Assembly (NCBI RefSeq): GCF_009664975.1
Contig: NZ_WJXB01000001.1
Coordinates: forward strand, 992,001-1,056,000
Length of the DNA stretch: 64,000 nt
From: Paenibacillus monticola
GTDB taxonomy: Bacteria; Bacillota; Bacilli; Paenibacillales; Paenibacillaceae
Direction of reading: 5' to 3'
The first letter of the stretch is position 1. Every line of letters starts with the position of its first letter. A model generated the notes under the pieces. The model saw only the letters and a program-made list of their open reading frames with translations, was not told where the DNA came from and searched no databases. Of the stretch, positions 56,726-64,000 are shown piece by piece. The translations under genes were made by a program, and so were the position numbers.

Positions 56726-57589
56726 ATGAATAGGGAAATTTCTAACCGGCTGCTGCTTTCGGATGGGGCTTCTGTGCCCAGAATTGGGCAAGGAACGTGG
56801 TTTATGGGTGATAAGGAGGCCCAAAGGGCAGAAGAGATTGCGGCCTTGAGACTGGGCGTGGAGCTGGGTCTGGATCTGATAGACACGGCTGAAATGTATG
56901 GAGATGGGCGATCGGAGGAGTTGGTTGGAGAAGCTATAGAAGGCATCAGGGATAAAGTGTTTCTTGTATCGAAGGTGTATCCGCATCATGCTGGGAACGA
57001 GCATCTTGCCCGCAGTTGCGAAGAAAGTCTGAGCCGACTGAAGACCGATCATCTGGATCTTTACCTGCTTCACTGGCGGGGGAATATTCCGCTTGAGGAA
57101 ACTGTAGAAGGTATGGAGAAGCTGGTGGCTGCAGGCAAAATAGCCAGATGGGGCGTATCCAATCTCGACATGGGGGATATGAAGGAACTATTGCATATAG
57201 CTGAGGGAACTCATTGTGTTACGAACCAGGTACTCTACCATTTGGGCTCCAGAGGAATTGAGCATGAGCTGCTACCTTGGTTAAGAGGCCACAAGATCCC
57301 GGTAATGGCTTACTCTCCCTTGGCGCAAGCCGGCTCACTACGTAAAGGACTGCTTGAGAGTGAGGCTGTGCAGGAAATTGCCTTTGCTCACGGAGTTACA
57401 CCTCTACAAGTGTTGTTGGCTTGGTCGATCCGTGATGGGGATATTATCGCCATTCCCAAAGCGGGCACGGTGGAGCATGTTGCCGAGAATGCGGCTGCCG
57501 GGTTGATTACCTTCACTAAAGATGATTTGTGGAAACTGGAGGATGCTTTTCCAAGACCATCCTGGAAGGTTCCGCTGGATATGATTTGA
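56726..57589 (+). CDS. Aldo/keto reductase
   Basis: A 287-residue NAD(P)H-dependent aldo/keto reductase. The catalytic tetrad is visible: D and Y in LIDTAEMYGDGRSEELVG, K in VFLVSKVYP and H in YLLHWRG. The C-terminal nucleotide-binding region contains IPKAGTVEHVAENA. ATG 56726 follows AAGGGGAC at good spacing; the frame opens further upstream without a ribosome binding site. No terminator separates it from the SMR pair 96 bases earlier, so some co-transcription is possible. The substrate (an aldehyde or ketone) is unknown. Confidence 0.9.
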   Translation: MNREISNRLLLSDGASVPRIGQGTWFMGDKEAQRAEEIAALRLGVELGLDLIDTAEMYGDGRSEELVGEAIEGIRDKVFLVSKVYPHHAGNEHLARSCEESLSRLKTDHLDLYLLHWRGNIPLEETVEGMEKLVAAGKIARWGVSNLDMGDMKELLHIAEGTHCVTNQVLYHLGSRGIEHELLPWLRGHKIPVMAYSPLAQAGSLRKGLLESEAVQEIAFAHGVTPLQVLLAWSIRDGDIIAIPKAGTVEHVAENAAAGLITFTKDDLWKLEDAFPRPSWKVPLDMI

Positions 57590-57617
57590 GGGTTTCACAA
57601 TTATATATGGTGTTGAG

Positions 57618-57664
57618 ATAACCGTCTGGGAAATTGCCGGACGGTTATTTCTTGTTTTTTTTTG
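57618..57664 (+). terminator. Rho-independent terminator
   Basis: ATAACCGTCTGG (57618-57629) and CCGGACGGTTAT (57637-57648) pair with one mismatch around GAAATTG. TTCTTG and a run of T follow. It ends the aldo/keto reductase transcript. Confidence 0.85.
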
Positions 57665-57850
57665 TTATGGTAATATACAGATAAGTTTGCATTAATAAAT
57701 AAAATATAAATAACAAATACAAAAAAGTATTTAACTTTTCATTAGCAAATTGTAATATAAACATCAAAAGCCATTATGCAATCTATAATTGTTGCCATAG
57801 CGAGTGAGTTCCGCTTTATGCTAACAAGAATAACAGGAGGAATAAGATTC

Positions 57851-59194
57851 ATGACCAAGATTGAATTTCCGCAAGACTTTATCTGGGGTGCGGCAACAGC
57901 TTCCTATCAGATTGAAGGGGCCTACCAGGAGGATGGGCGGGGTTTGTCGATTTGGGATACGTTCTCTCGCATTCCGGGCAAGGTTATAAATGGTGATAAT
58001 GGTGATATAGCTTGTGACAGTTATCATCGTTACCGCGAAGATATCGCTTTAATGAAAGAGCTGGGTATCAAATCGTATCGTTTCTCGATCGCTTGGCCGC
58101 GTATTTTTCCGGAAGGTACCGGGGAAGTTAATGCTAAAGGTTTGGAATTCTATGAATCCTTTATTGATACTTTGCTGGAAAATGGCATAGAGCCGGTATG
58201 CACTCTGTATCACTGGGACTTACCACAGGCTTTGCAGGATAAAGGAGGCTGGCGCAACCGCAGCACCATTGAGGCGTTTGTCGGATATTGTGAGATGCTA
58301 TTTAGAACTTTCCACGGTAAAATCAAACAGTGGTACACGATTAATGAGCCCTGGTGCGCTTCGTTTCTGTCTCATTATTATGGAGAGCATGCTCCAGGGG
58401 ACAAGGATTTGCAGATTGCAGTCGATGTGGCCCATCATCTGCTCATAGCTCATGGAGGAGCCGTTAGGAAGTTCCGCGAACTCCAGTATGACGGCAAGAT
58501 TGGATATGCACCGAATGTGACTTGGATGGAGCCCTACAGTTCACGGCAGGAGGATCTAGATGCCTGCAGAAGACAGAATGGCTGGTTTCTGGAGTGGTTC
58601 ATGGATCCGGTATTCAAGGGTAAATACCCGTCCTTTCTTGTAGAGTGGTTCCGTGAAGCTGGTGCTGAACTGCATATAGTCGAGGGTGATATGGAGCTTA
58701 TCAGTGAGCCTATTGATATGCTGGGTATCAATTATTATAACGGCTCAGTTGCCAAGTTCGACAAGGAAGCCGGACTTATACAATGCAGCACGATGAATGT
58801 TGGCTACGAACATACGGATATCGGCTGGCCGATCTATCCACAAGGTTTTTATACCGTTTTAAGCTACATTCATTCCTTGTATGGAGATATTCCGATTTAT
58901 ATTACGGAGAATGGTGCATGCTATAACGAAGAGCCGGTAGATGGAGTGGTGTCCGATCAGAGACGCATTGAGTTCATCCACAAGCATTTGATTCAGTTAG
59001 AACGCTGCTTAACTTCTGGTATTCCCGTCAAAGGCTATTATTGTTGGTCTTTGATGGACAATTTTGAATGGGCATATGGCTATACCAAACGTTTTGGTCT
59101 GATCCATGTGGATTACAACACGCTTCAACGAACCAAGAAGGATAGCTATTACTGGTACCAGGATACGATAGCAAACGGTGGGTTTGATATTTAA
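57851..59194 (+). CDS. bglA: Beta-glucosidase, glycoside hydrolase family 1
   Basis: A 447-residue GH1 enzyme with the classic start FPQDFIWGAATASYQIEGA. The acid/base is E166 in YTINEPWC; the nucleophile is E353 in IYITENGA. The C-terminal aglycone motif is SLMDNFEWAYGY. No phosphate-binding signature of 6-phospho-glucosidases is evident, so it should act on free beta-glucosides such as cellobiose. ATG 57851 follows AGGAGG; the frame extends 25 codons upstream without family similarity. It stands alone, between the aldo/keto reductase and the mannitol locus. Confidence 0.93.
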   Translation: MTKIEFPQDFIWGAATASYQIEGAYQEDGRGLSIWDTFSRIPGKVINGDNGDIACDSYHRYREDIALMKELGIKSYRFSIAWPRIFPEGTGEVNAKGLEFYESFIDTLLENGIEPVCTLYHWDLPQALQDKGGWRNRSTIEAFVGYCEMLFRTFHGKIKQWYTINEPWCASFLSHYYGEHAPGDKDLQIAVDVAHHLLIAHGGAVRKFRELQYDGKIGYAPNVTWMEPYSSRQEDLDACRRQNGWFLEWFMDPVFKGKYPSFLVEWFREAGAELHIVEGDMELISEPIDMLGINYYNGSVAKFDKEAGLIQCSTMNVGYEHTDIGWPIYPQGFYTVLSYIHSLYGDIPIYITENGACYNEEPVDGVVSDQRRIEFIHKHLIQLERCLTSGIPVKGYYCWSLMDNFEWAYGYTKRFGLIHVDYNTLQRTKKDSYYWYQDTIANGGFDI

Positions 59195-59311
59195 TATGGT
59201 GAATTTGCGGGAGCCAAGCGTTACATGCTAGCTTCCGTTTCTTCTAAGCAGGAGCTCTTAAATGTTGTCAACAATGTTCATGACGAAACCGTGTTTTCAA
59301 TTTGGTGACAA

Positions 59312-59325
59312 AGAAAGCGCTTTGA
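59312..59325 (+). promoter_or_regulatory. cre-like site upstream of mtlA
   Basis: AGAAAGCGCTTTGA has a perfect AAAGCGCTTT palindrome core; the outer positions differ from the cre consensus in two places. It lies about 85 bases ahead of mtlA, as expected for catabolite control of mannitol uptake. Confidence 0.5.
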
Positions 59326-59408
59326 TTTAGGATGTGTACATAGGGGATGACCTTTAACAAGCTTAACAGCAAAGGAGTCCCATTCAATAATTTAAGGGGG
59401 CATTTCAA

Positions 59409-60857
59409 ATGGCCACAACGGCAACTAAGCAAAATTCATCCGGTGGGGTACGGGTGAGAGTACAACAATTCGGCCGTATGCTTAGCGGTATGGTTATGCC
59501 GAATATCGGCGCTTTTATCGCCTGGGGGTTAATTACAGCTTTATTCATCCCAACAGGCTGGCTGCCTAATAAAGATTTGGCAACACTGGTTGATCCAATG
59601 ATCAAATTCCTGCTGCCTTTACTTATCGGTTATACTGGCGGTCAGATGATTCACGGCAAACGCGGTGGAGTAATCGGGGCCATAGCCACGATGGGCGTTA
59701 TTGTCGGTTCCGATATTCCTATGTTCCTTGGAGCCATGATCGTCGGTCCATTGGCAGGCTGGATACTGAAACAATTCGACCGTGCGGTTGAAGGCAAAAT
59801 CAAAGCTGGCTTCGAAATGCTGGTCAACAACTTTTCATTGGGGATTATCGGCGGGGCTTTAACCCTTGGAGCCTATAAAGGTATCGGACCGCTAGTAGTA
59901 GGTCTTACCAATATATTGTCCGATGGAGTAGAGTTTCTTGTCAACAATCATCTGCTGCCGCTGGTCAACATTATTATTGAACCGGCAAAAGTGTTGTTCC
60001 TGAACAACGCCATCAACCACGGGATACTTAGTCCAATAGCGGCTGAAGAGTCCGCAAGATTAGGGAAATCCATTCTGTTCATGCTCGAATCGAACCCTGG
60101 ACCAGGGCTTGGTATTCTGCTGGCTTACTGGCTGGTAGGACGTGGATCTGCTAAATCGTCCGCACCTGGTGCGGTTATCATTCACTTCTTTGGCGGTATT
60201 CACGAAATTTACTTCCCTTACATCTTGATGAATCCCCGCCTGATCCTGGCTGTTATCGGTGGTGGTGTTACTGGTACATTTACTTTCCAATTGCTGGGTG
60301 CAGGTCTTACAGCCTCTCCTTCTCCGGGTAGTATCTTTGCCTACATTGCAATGACGCCTAAGGGTGAATTCTTCCCGATGTTTGCGGGTGTAATAGCTGC
60401 AACTGTTGTATCCTTCCTCATTGCTTCTGTTCTGCTGAAGACCAGCAAGAAGAACGGCGAAGAAGAAGAAGATCTGGAAGAAGCAGCAGCAAGAGTAAGA
60501 GAAATGAAATCCGCGGGTACAGCAGCGCAAACAGCAGCTACTGTAGTCACAGCTAACGTTGCCGCTAATGTCCGCAACAAAGCTGATGTTAACAAAATTG
60601 TCTTCGCTTGCGATGCAGGTATGGGTTCCAGTGCCATGGGTGCTTCCGTGCTGAGAAAGAAATTGCAAGCAGCAGGCATTAACATTACAGTCGTTAACTC
60701 TGCAGTCAGTGAAATTCCGGCAGACGCCGATATCGTGATTACCCAGAAGACGCTGACTGATCGTGCAATTGCCAACAGTCCGAATGCAGAGCATATCTCT
60801 ATTGACAACTTTCTGAAGAGTCCTAAGTATGATGAGCTCGTGGAACGTTTGAAGTAA
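59409..60857 (+). CDS. mtlA: PTS mannitol transporter EIICB
   Basis: A 482-residue membrane permease that imports mannitol and phosphorylates it to mannitol-1-phosphate. The EIIC domain (about 15-345) has several membrane helices and the motif GGIHEIYFPYI (about 263-273). A charged and alanine-rich linker (about 350-395) joins it to EIIB (about 395-480), with the phospho-Cys in FACDAGMGSS. EIIA is separate (mtlF, two genes on). AAGGGGG precedes the ATG. It is the first gene of the mtl locus. Confidence 0.95.
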   Translation: MATTATKQNSSGGVRVRVQQFGRMLSGMVMPNIGAFIAWGLITALFIPTGWLPNKDLATLVDPMIKFLLPLLIGYTGGQMIHGKRGGVIGAIATMGVIVGSDIPMFLGAMIVGPLAGWILKQFDRAVEGKIKAGFEMLVNNFSLGIIGGALTLGAYKGIGPLVVGLTNILSDGVEFLVNNHLLPLVNIIIEPAKVLFLNNAINHGILSPIAAEESARLGKSILFMLESNPGPGLGILLAYWLVGRGSAKSSAPGAVIIHFFGGIHEIYFPYILMNPRLILAVIGGGVTGTFTFQLLGAGLTASPSPGSIFAYIAMTPKGEFFPMFAGVIAATVVSFLIASVLLKTSKKNGEEEEDLEEAAARVREMKSAGTAAQTAATVVTANVAANVRNKADVNKIVFACDAGMGSSAMGASVLRKKLQAAGINITVVNSAVSEIPADADIVITQKTLTDRAIANSPNAEHISIDNFLKSPKYDELVERLK

Positions 60858-60903
60858 GAGGCAAAATTGTACATTGATATTTTAAACGTATAAAATGGTG
60901 AAT

Positions 60904-60942
60904 AAAGGAGACGCTGGCTGACAAAGCCAGCGTTTGTCTCCA
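60904..60942 (+). terminator. Hairpin between mtlA and mtlR
   Basis: ACGCTGGCT (60911-60919) and AGCCAGCGT (60925-60933) form a perfect nine-pair stem, extended by GGAG/CTCC. T-rich but interrupted sequence follows (TTTGTCTCCATTT). It likely reduces read-through from the strongly expressed mtlA into the regulator. Confidence 0.65.
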
Positions 60943-60964
60943 TTTAAGGCGAGGGTCCCCAGAT

Positions 60965-63031
60965 ATGAGGAAAATTACCGCCAGGCAACGCCAGATGATA
61001 TTGCTCCTCTTAGGAGTGAGTGAGGGAATTACGGCGGCTGAAATTGCGGCAGGTACTAGAGTAAGCGTAAGAACCGTTCATCGGGAAATGGAAGACATCG
61101 AGTTGATCCTGCAGGATTTCGGTCTGGATTTAAGCAGGAAATCAGGAAAAGGGCTTCAATTGAACGGTCCTGAGGCCGGTCTTGAGAAATTGCGTCTTTT
61201 TTTGCGGGAAGAAAAGTTGGCGGAGTACTCGGGTGAGGACCGTAAAGTATATGAGTTATGTGCTCTACTGGAGGCTGAGGAGCCTGTAAAGCTCTACTCC
61301 CTTGCTCATTCATTGAAGGTAACCGTGGCATCGATCAGCTATGATCTGGATGAACTGGAGCCGTGGGTCCGAAAGTTCGGATTACTTCTGGTGCGCAGAA
61401 GAGGATACGGTGTGGAGATCACCGGTTCTGAGATAGACAAACGCCGGGCCATAAGCCGTCTGGCCGCTGAACATCTTGATTTGTCAGATTTGGTGGGCCA
61501 TAACTTGCAGCTTGATGTGAATCCAATATTCAAGATGCTGTTGTCTACTGTAGGTAAGAATAATCTTATGCACGTGGAGAACACGTTATGGGACATGGAA
61601 TGGAAATGGACAACAGAACTGCCGGAAATCGTATACATGGAGCTTCTGCTGGGTCTAGCCGTTACTACAAGACGGATAGAGATAGACAGAGGTGTGGATA
61701 GCGCCGAAGAGGCGGGATATACACGTTTGTCTAATCATCGTAATATTGCAGGTGCAGAGATTTATGCGCAGCGGCTGGGTGAGACTTTGGGTCTGAAATT
61801 TCCATCGGTGGAAATTGTTTATATTGCCGGATTATTTGATCAGGTTCAGGATTCATTCTCCTCTGCAGGCTTTGCTTATGGAGATATTGAGTTGATGGAA
61901 ATTGTATATAGACTGACGGAGAGTGTTGTGAAGCGGACAGGGATTTCCTTCCAAAGCGATCGCTCACTACGAGAAGGTCTGCTTGAGCATATTGATCCGG
62001 CGTTGAAACGGATTCGTGAAGGAACCCGTATTCGAAATCCTCTTCTTGGACCCATACGCAGAGATTATGAATACTTATTCAATATCGTCCGGGCAGCGGT
62101 TGAGGATTTGCAGATGGAGCCGGAAATTCCGGATGAAGAAATCGGGTTTCTGGTCATGCACTTTGGTGCATCCGTGGAACGATTGAATCAACTTAGGCGT
62201 AATGTACGGGCCATTCTCGTCTGTGCCAGTGGGTTGAGCTCTTCACGGCTGTTGGCTACAAGGCTTACAAAGGAGATGCCGCAGATTGTAATTCTACGGA
62301 ATATTTCCTGGTACGAGGCTGCTCGGCTGCCGGAGGATACCTATGATCTGATTATTTCAACGATTGATCTTCCACTGGATAAAGACCGATATATCAAAAT
62401 CAGCCCTCTGCTGTCAGCGGAAGAAATAGAAAAGCTGCTGAATTACATTCAGAATACTACATTGAGTGATCGGAAGATTTCTTCACCCGGCGAACCTGAC
62501 AAATCGGTTCGGGAGGAAGCAGCATTAGACCGAATGAAGAGTCATCAAAGCATTCTGAATGAGATGGTTAGTTTGCTCGAACGTTTCCGGTTTCATCCGT
62601 TGGATAACAGTGGGATGAGCTTGCGAACAACACTTTCGGAAATGCTGGATATGCTGAGTGGCAGCGGTGTGATCGGTGATGCCGATATTCTGCTGGAGCG
62701 TCTGCTGGAACGGGAGAGAATGGCCAGTCAAGTCATTCCAGATACAAGGCTCGCGCTGTTCCATACACGAAGCAGCCACATTCATATGTCCTCGTTGACG
62801 TTATATCGTCTGAGACAGCCCGTTCATCTGGAAGGGAACACCGAGGTCAGAGTGATTCTGCTCATGCTTGCCCCGCGCAAGTTATCTAAGGAGAGTCTGG
62901 AAGTGCTCAGTGAAATTAGCGCCTTGCTGCTGAATTCTGAATTAGTCAAGCTGTTGGAGGAACGGACGGAGTCGGAGATCAGGCGATATTTATCGTCAGA
63001 ACTCCTGCGTTTTTTTGAAAATAAAATTTGA
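60965..63031 (+). CDS. mtlR: Mannitol operon regulator, PRD-containing (MtlR)
   Basis: A 688-residue activator controlled by phosphorylation. Two N-terminal helix-turn-helix domains (about 5-60 and 90-150, RQRQMILLLLGVSEGITAAEIA and YSLAHSLKVTVASISYD) are followed by two PTS regulation domains. PRD1 (about 190-290) has His in MHVEN and SNHRN; PRD2 (about 300-405) has LLEHIDPALKR and VMHFGAS. An EIIB-like domain (about 415-505, Cys in VCASGLSSSRLL) and a C-terminal EIIA-like domain (about 540-685, His in HTRSSHIHMSS) complete it. This domain order is that of Bacillus-type MtlR. It overlaps none of its neighbours; mtlF starts 16 bases later. Confidence 0.95.
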   Translation: MRKITARQRQMILLLLGVSEGITAAEIAAGTRVSVRTVHREMEDIELILQDFGLDLSRKSGKGLQLNGPEAGLEKLRLFLREEKLAEYSGEDRKVYELCALLEAEEPVKLYSLAHSLKVTVASISYDLDELEPWVRKFGLLLVRRRGYGVEITGSEIDKRRAISRLAAEHLDLSDLVGHNLQLDVNPIFKMLLSTVGKNNLMHVENTLWDMEWKWTTELPEIVYMELLLGLAVTTRRIEIDRGVDSAEEAGYTRLSNHRNIAGAEIYAQRLGETLGLKFPSVEIVYIAGLFDQVQDSFSSAGFAYGDIELMEIVYRLTESVVKRTGISFQSDRSLREGLLEHIDPALKRIREGTRIRNPLLGPIRRDYEYLFNIVRAAVEDLQMEPEIPDEEIGFLVMHFGASVERLNQLRRNVRAILVCASGLSSSRLLATRLTKEMPQIVILRNISWYEAARLPEDTYDLIISTIDLPLDKDRYIKISPLLSAEEIEKLLNYIQNTTLSDRKISSPGEPDKSVREEAALDRMKSHQSILNEMVSLLERFRFHPLDNSGMSLRTTLSEMLDMLSGSGVIGDADILLERLLERERMASQVIPDTRLALFHTRSSHIHMSSLTLYRLRQPVHLEGNTEVRVILLMLAPRKLSKESLEVLSEISALLLNSELVKLLEERTESEIRRYLSSELLRFFENKI

Positions 63032-63047
63032 AAGCGAGAGAAACCAT

Positions 63048-63482
63048 ATGAGTATACTGTCAGAAGATAAAGTAATAATGAATGGTGCCGCAAAAGATAA
63101 ATACGAAGCGATCACTATGGCTGGTAAACTGCTTGTTGCTGCAGGACATGTGACTGAGGAATATATTCCTAAAATGCTGGAGCGTGAAGAGGTAGTATCG
63201 ACCTATATGGGCGAAGGGCTTGCCATTCCGCACGGCACCAAGGAGGCCAGACCTTTTATCAAATCTACTGGATTGTCTGTAGTTCGCTTTCCGGATGGCG
63301 TTGATTTTGGCGGTGATGAACCAGCTTTTGTCGTCATTGGCATTGCAGCTGCGGGCGATGGACACATGGAAGTACTGACGAATGTAGCTATGATCTTCTC
63401 CGAAGATGGCGCACTTGATCGTGTAATGAATGCTGCTACTGCCGCTGATATCATCGCTATCTTTGAAGGAGGCGTTGAATAA
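63048..63482 (+). CDS. mtlF: PTS mannitol-specific EIIA component
   Basis: A 144-residue cytoplasmic phosphocarrier. The phosphorylated His lies in GLAIPHGTKEAR (about residue 64). It passes phosphate from HPr to the EIIB domain of MtlA. I chose ATG 63048 (MSILSEDKVIMNG); the frame extends upstream into the end of mtlR. The stop TAA shares one base with the mtlD start. Confidence 0.95.
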   Translation: MSILSEDKVIMNGAAKDKYEAITMAGKLLVAAGHVTEEYIPKMLEREEVVSTYMGEGLAIPHGTKEARPFIKSTGLSVVRFPDGVDFGGDEPAFVVIGIAAAGDGHMEVLTNVAMIFSEDGALDRVMNAATAADIIAIFEGGVE

Positions 63483-64000
63483 TGAAGGCTGTACACTTTG
63501 GCGCGGGTAATATTGGCAGAGGGTTTATTGGTCTATTGTTATCTCAGGCGGGTTATGAAGTATGCTTCGTCGATGTGAATGAGGATTTTGTCTCGCAGCT
63601 GCAGAAACGTGGAGAATATCCGGTGACACTGGCAAGTGATGGTCAGGAAACGGTAATGGTTAACAATGTAACAGCGCTCAGCAGTGTAACTCATGCTGCA
63701 GAGGTGGTTGCGGCCATTGCCGAAGCAGACCTGGTTACAACAGCTGTCGGCGTATCTATCTTGAAATTTATTGCGGGTGCAGTTGCTGATGGTATCAGCA
63801 AACGGGTGGCTGTTTCCGCAGCTCCGCTGCATATCATCGCTTGTGAGAATGCGATTGGCGGGAGTGCGCAGCTCAAAGAACTTGTGCATGCGAAGCTGGA
63901 TGAAGACACCCGCCGCAAAGCAGATGCTTCTGTGGCTTTCCCGAACGCTGCAGTAGACCGAATTGTGCCGCTTCAGAAGCATGATGATATTCTAAAAGTA
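63482..64000 (+). CDS. mtlD: Mannitol-1-phosphate 5-dehydrogenase (partial, cut by window end)
   Basis: The first 173 residues of MtlD, which oxidises mannitol-1-phosphate to fructose-6-phosphate with NAD+. The nucleotide-binding start reads MKAVHFGAGNIGRGFIG, followed by FVDVNED and TTAVGVSILKF, as in the family (about 380-390 residues). GGAGG lies at 63468-63472 at the end of mtlF. It closes the order mtlA-mtlR-mtlF-mtlD, a common Bacillota layout. Confidence 0.95.
   Translation, partial: MKAVHFGAGNIGRGFIGLLLSQAGYEVCFVDVNEDFVSQLQKRGEYPVTLASDGQETVMVNNVTALSSVTHAAEVVAAIAEADLVTTAVGVSILKFIAGAVADGISKRVAVSAAPLHIIACENAIGGSAQLKELVHAKLDEDTRRKADASVAFPNAAVDRIVPLQKHDDILKV

Noticed and set aside
60060..60943. 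Long minus-strand open frames opposite mtlA
   Set aside because: mtlA is unmistakable on the plus strand; the antisense translations have biased composition and no family resemblance.

Overview
The window looks like a chromosomal segment of a soil or plant-associated Paenibacillus-type bacterium (Bacillota). This is inferred from four things seen together: strong AGGAGG-type ribosome binding sites, paired YesM-type histidine kinases and YesN-type AraC response regulators next to CUT1 sugar ABC transporters that lack their own ATPase, free (non-cellulosomal) GH9/GH48 cellulases with CBM3 modules, and a guanidine-I riboswitch ahead of a two-gene SMR exporter. No rRNA, tRNA, CRISPR array or phage genes were seen. 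Most of the window is devoted to sensing, importing and degrading plant cell-wall glycans.

Layout. 1-4.3 kb: a truncated osmoprotectant permease remnant, a CheY-like receiver, a decayed PAS-GGDEF-EAL pseudogene and its intact paralogue. 4.4-7.2 kb: a GH3-CBM6 enzyme behind a perfect cre match. 7.3-7.9 kb: an internally deleted IS1182-like element with perfect 15-bp terminal repeats. 8.1-9.0 kb: a seven-repeat RCC1-like protein. 9.1-12.3 kb: a GH2 beta-galactosidase. 12.4-12.85 kb: a MITE-like stretch. 12.9-22 kb: a LacI regulator divergent from a tightly overlapping operon (fucose-isomerase-like protein, two transketolase subunits, FGGY kinase), followed by a GH78 alpha-L-rhamnosidase. This set resembles D-apiose catabolism. 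22.7-28.3 kb (minus strand): the GH9 then GH48 cellulase pair.

28.7-37.2 kb: histidine kinase, sugar-binding lipoprotein, two permeases, response regulator and a GH127-like protein. 37.6-40.6 kb: an Asp/Glu-racemase-family protein, then a DUF1537 acid-sugar kinase translationally coupled to a beta-keto-acid cleavage enzyme. This is probably an acid-sugar route with no obvious known substrate. 40.7-44.7 kb: a small Gly/Ser/His-rich membrane protein, an AraC regulator and a divergent GH3 beta-glucosidase. 44.8-45.9 kb: an unrecognised protein, possibly a beta-propeller. 46.2-55.8 kb: GH30, a second histidine kinase/response regulator pair, a second CUT1 transporter and a GH42 beta-galactosidase. 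The promoters of GH30 and of the transporter share a motif cluster.

55.8-56.6 kb: guanidine-I riboswitch with terminator and an SMR exporter pair. 56.7-59.2 kb: an aldo/keto reductase and a GH1 beta-glucosidase. 59.4-64 kb: the mannitol PTS locus mtlA-mtlR-mtlF-mtlD, with mtlD cut by the window end.

How the parts fit. Secreted GH9/GH48 attack crystalline cellulose. The two ABC systems, each with its own two-component system, bring in oligosaccharides. Intracellular GH1, GH2, GH3, GH30, GH42, GH78 and GH127-like enzymes (none with a visible signal peptide) trim them. The 14-19 kb and 38-40 kb operons channel unusual sugars or acid sugars into central metabolism. Several promoters carry cre-like sequences, which suggests CcpA control.
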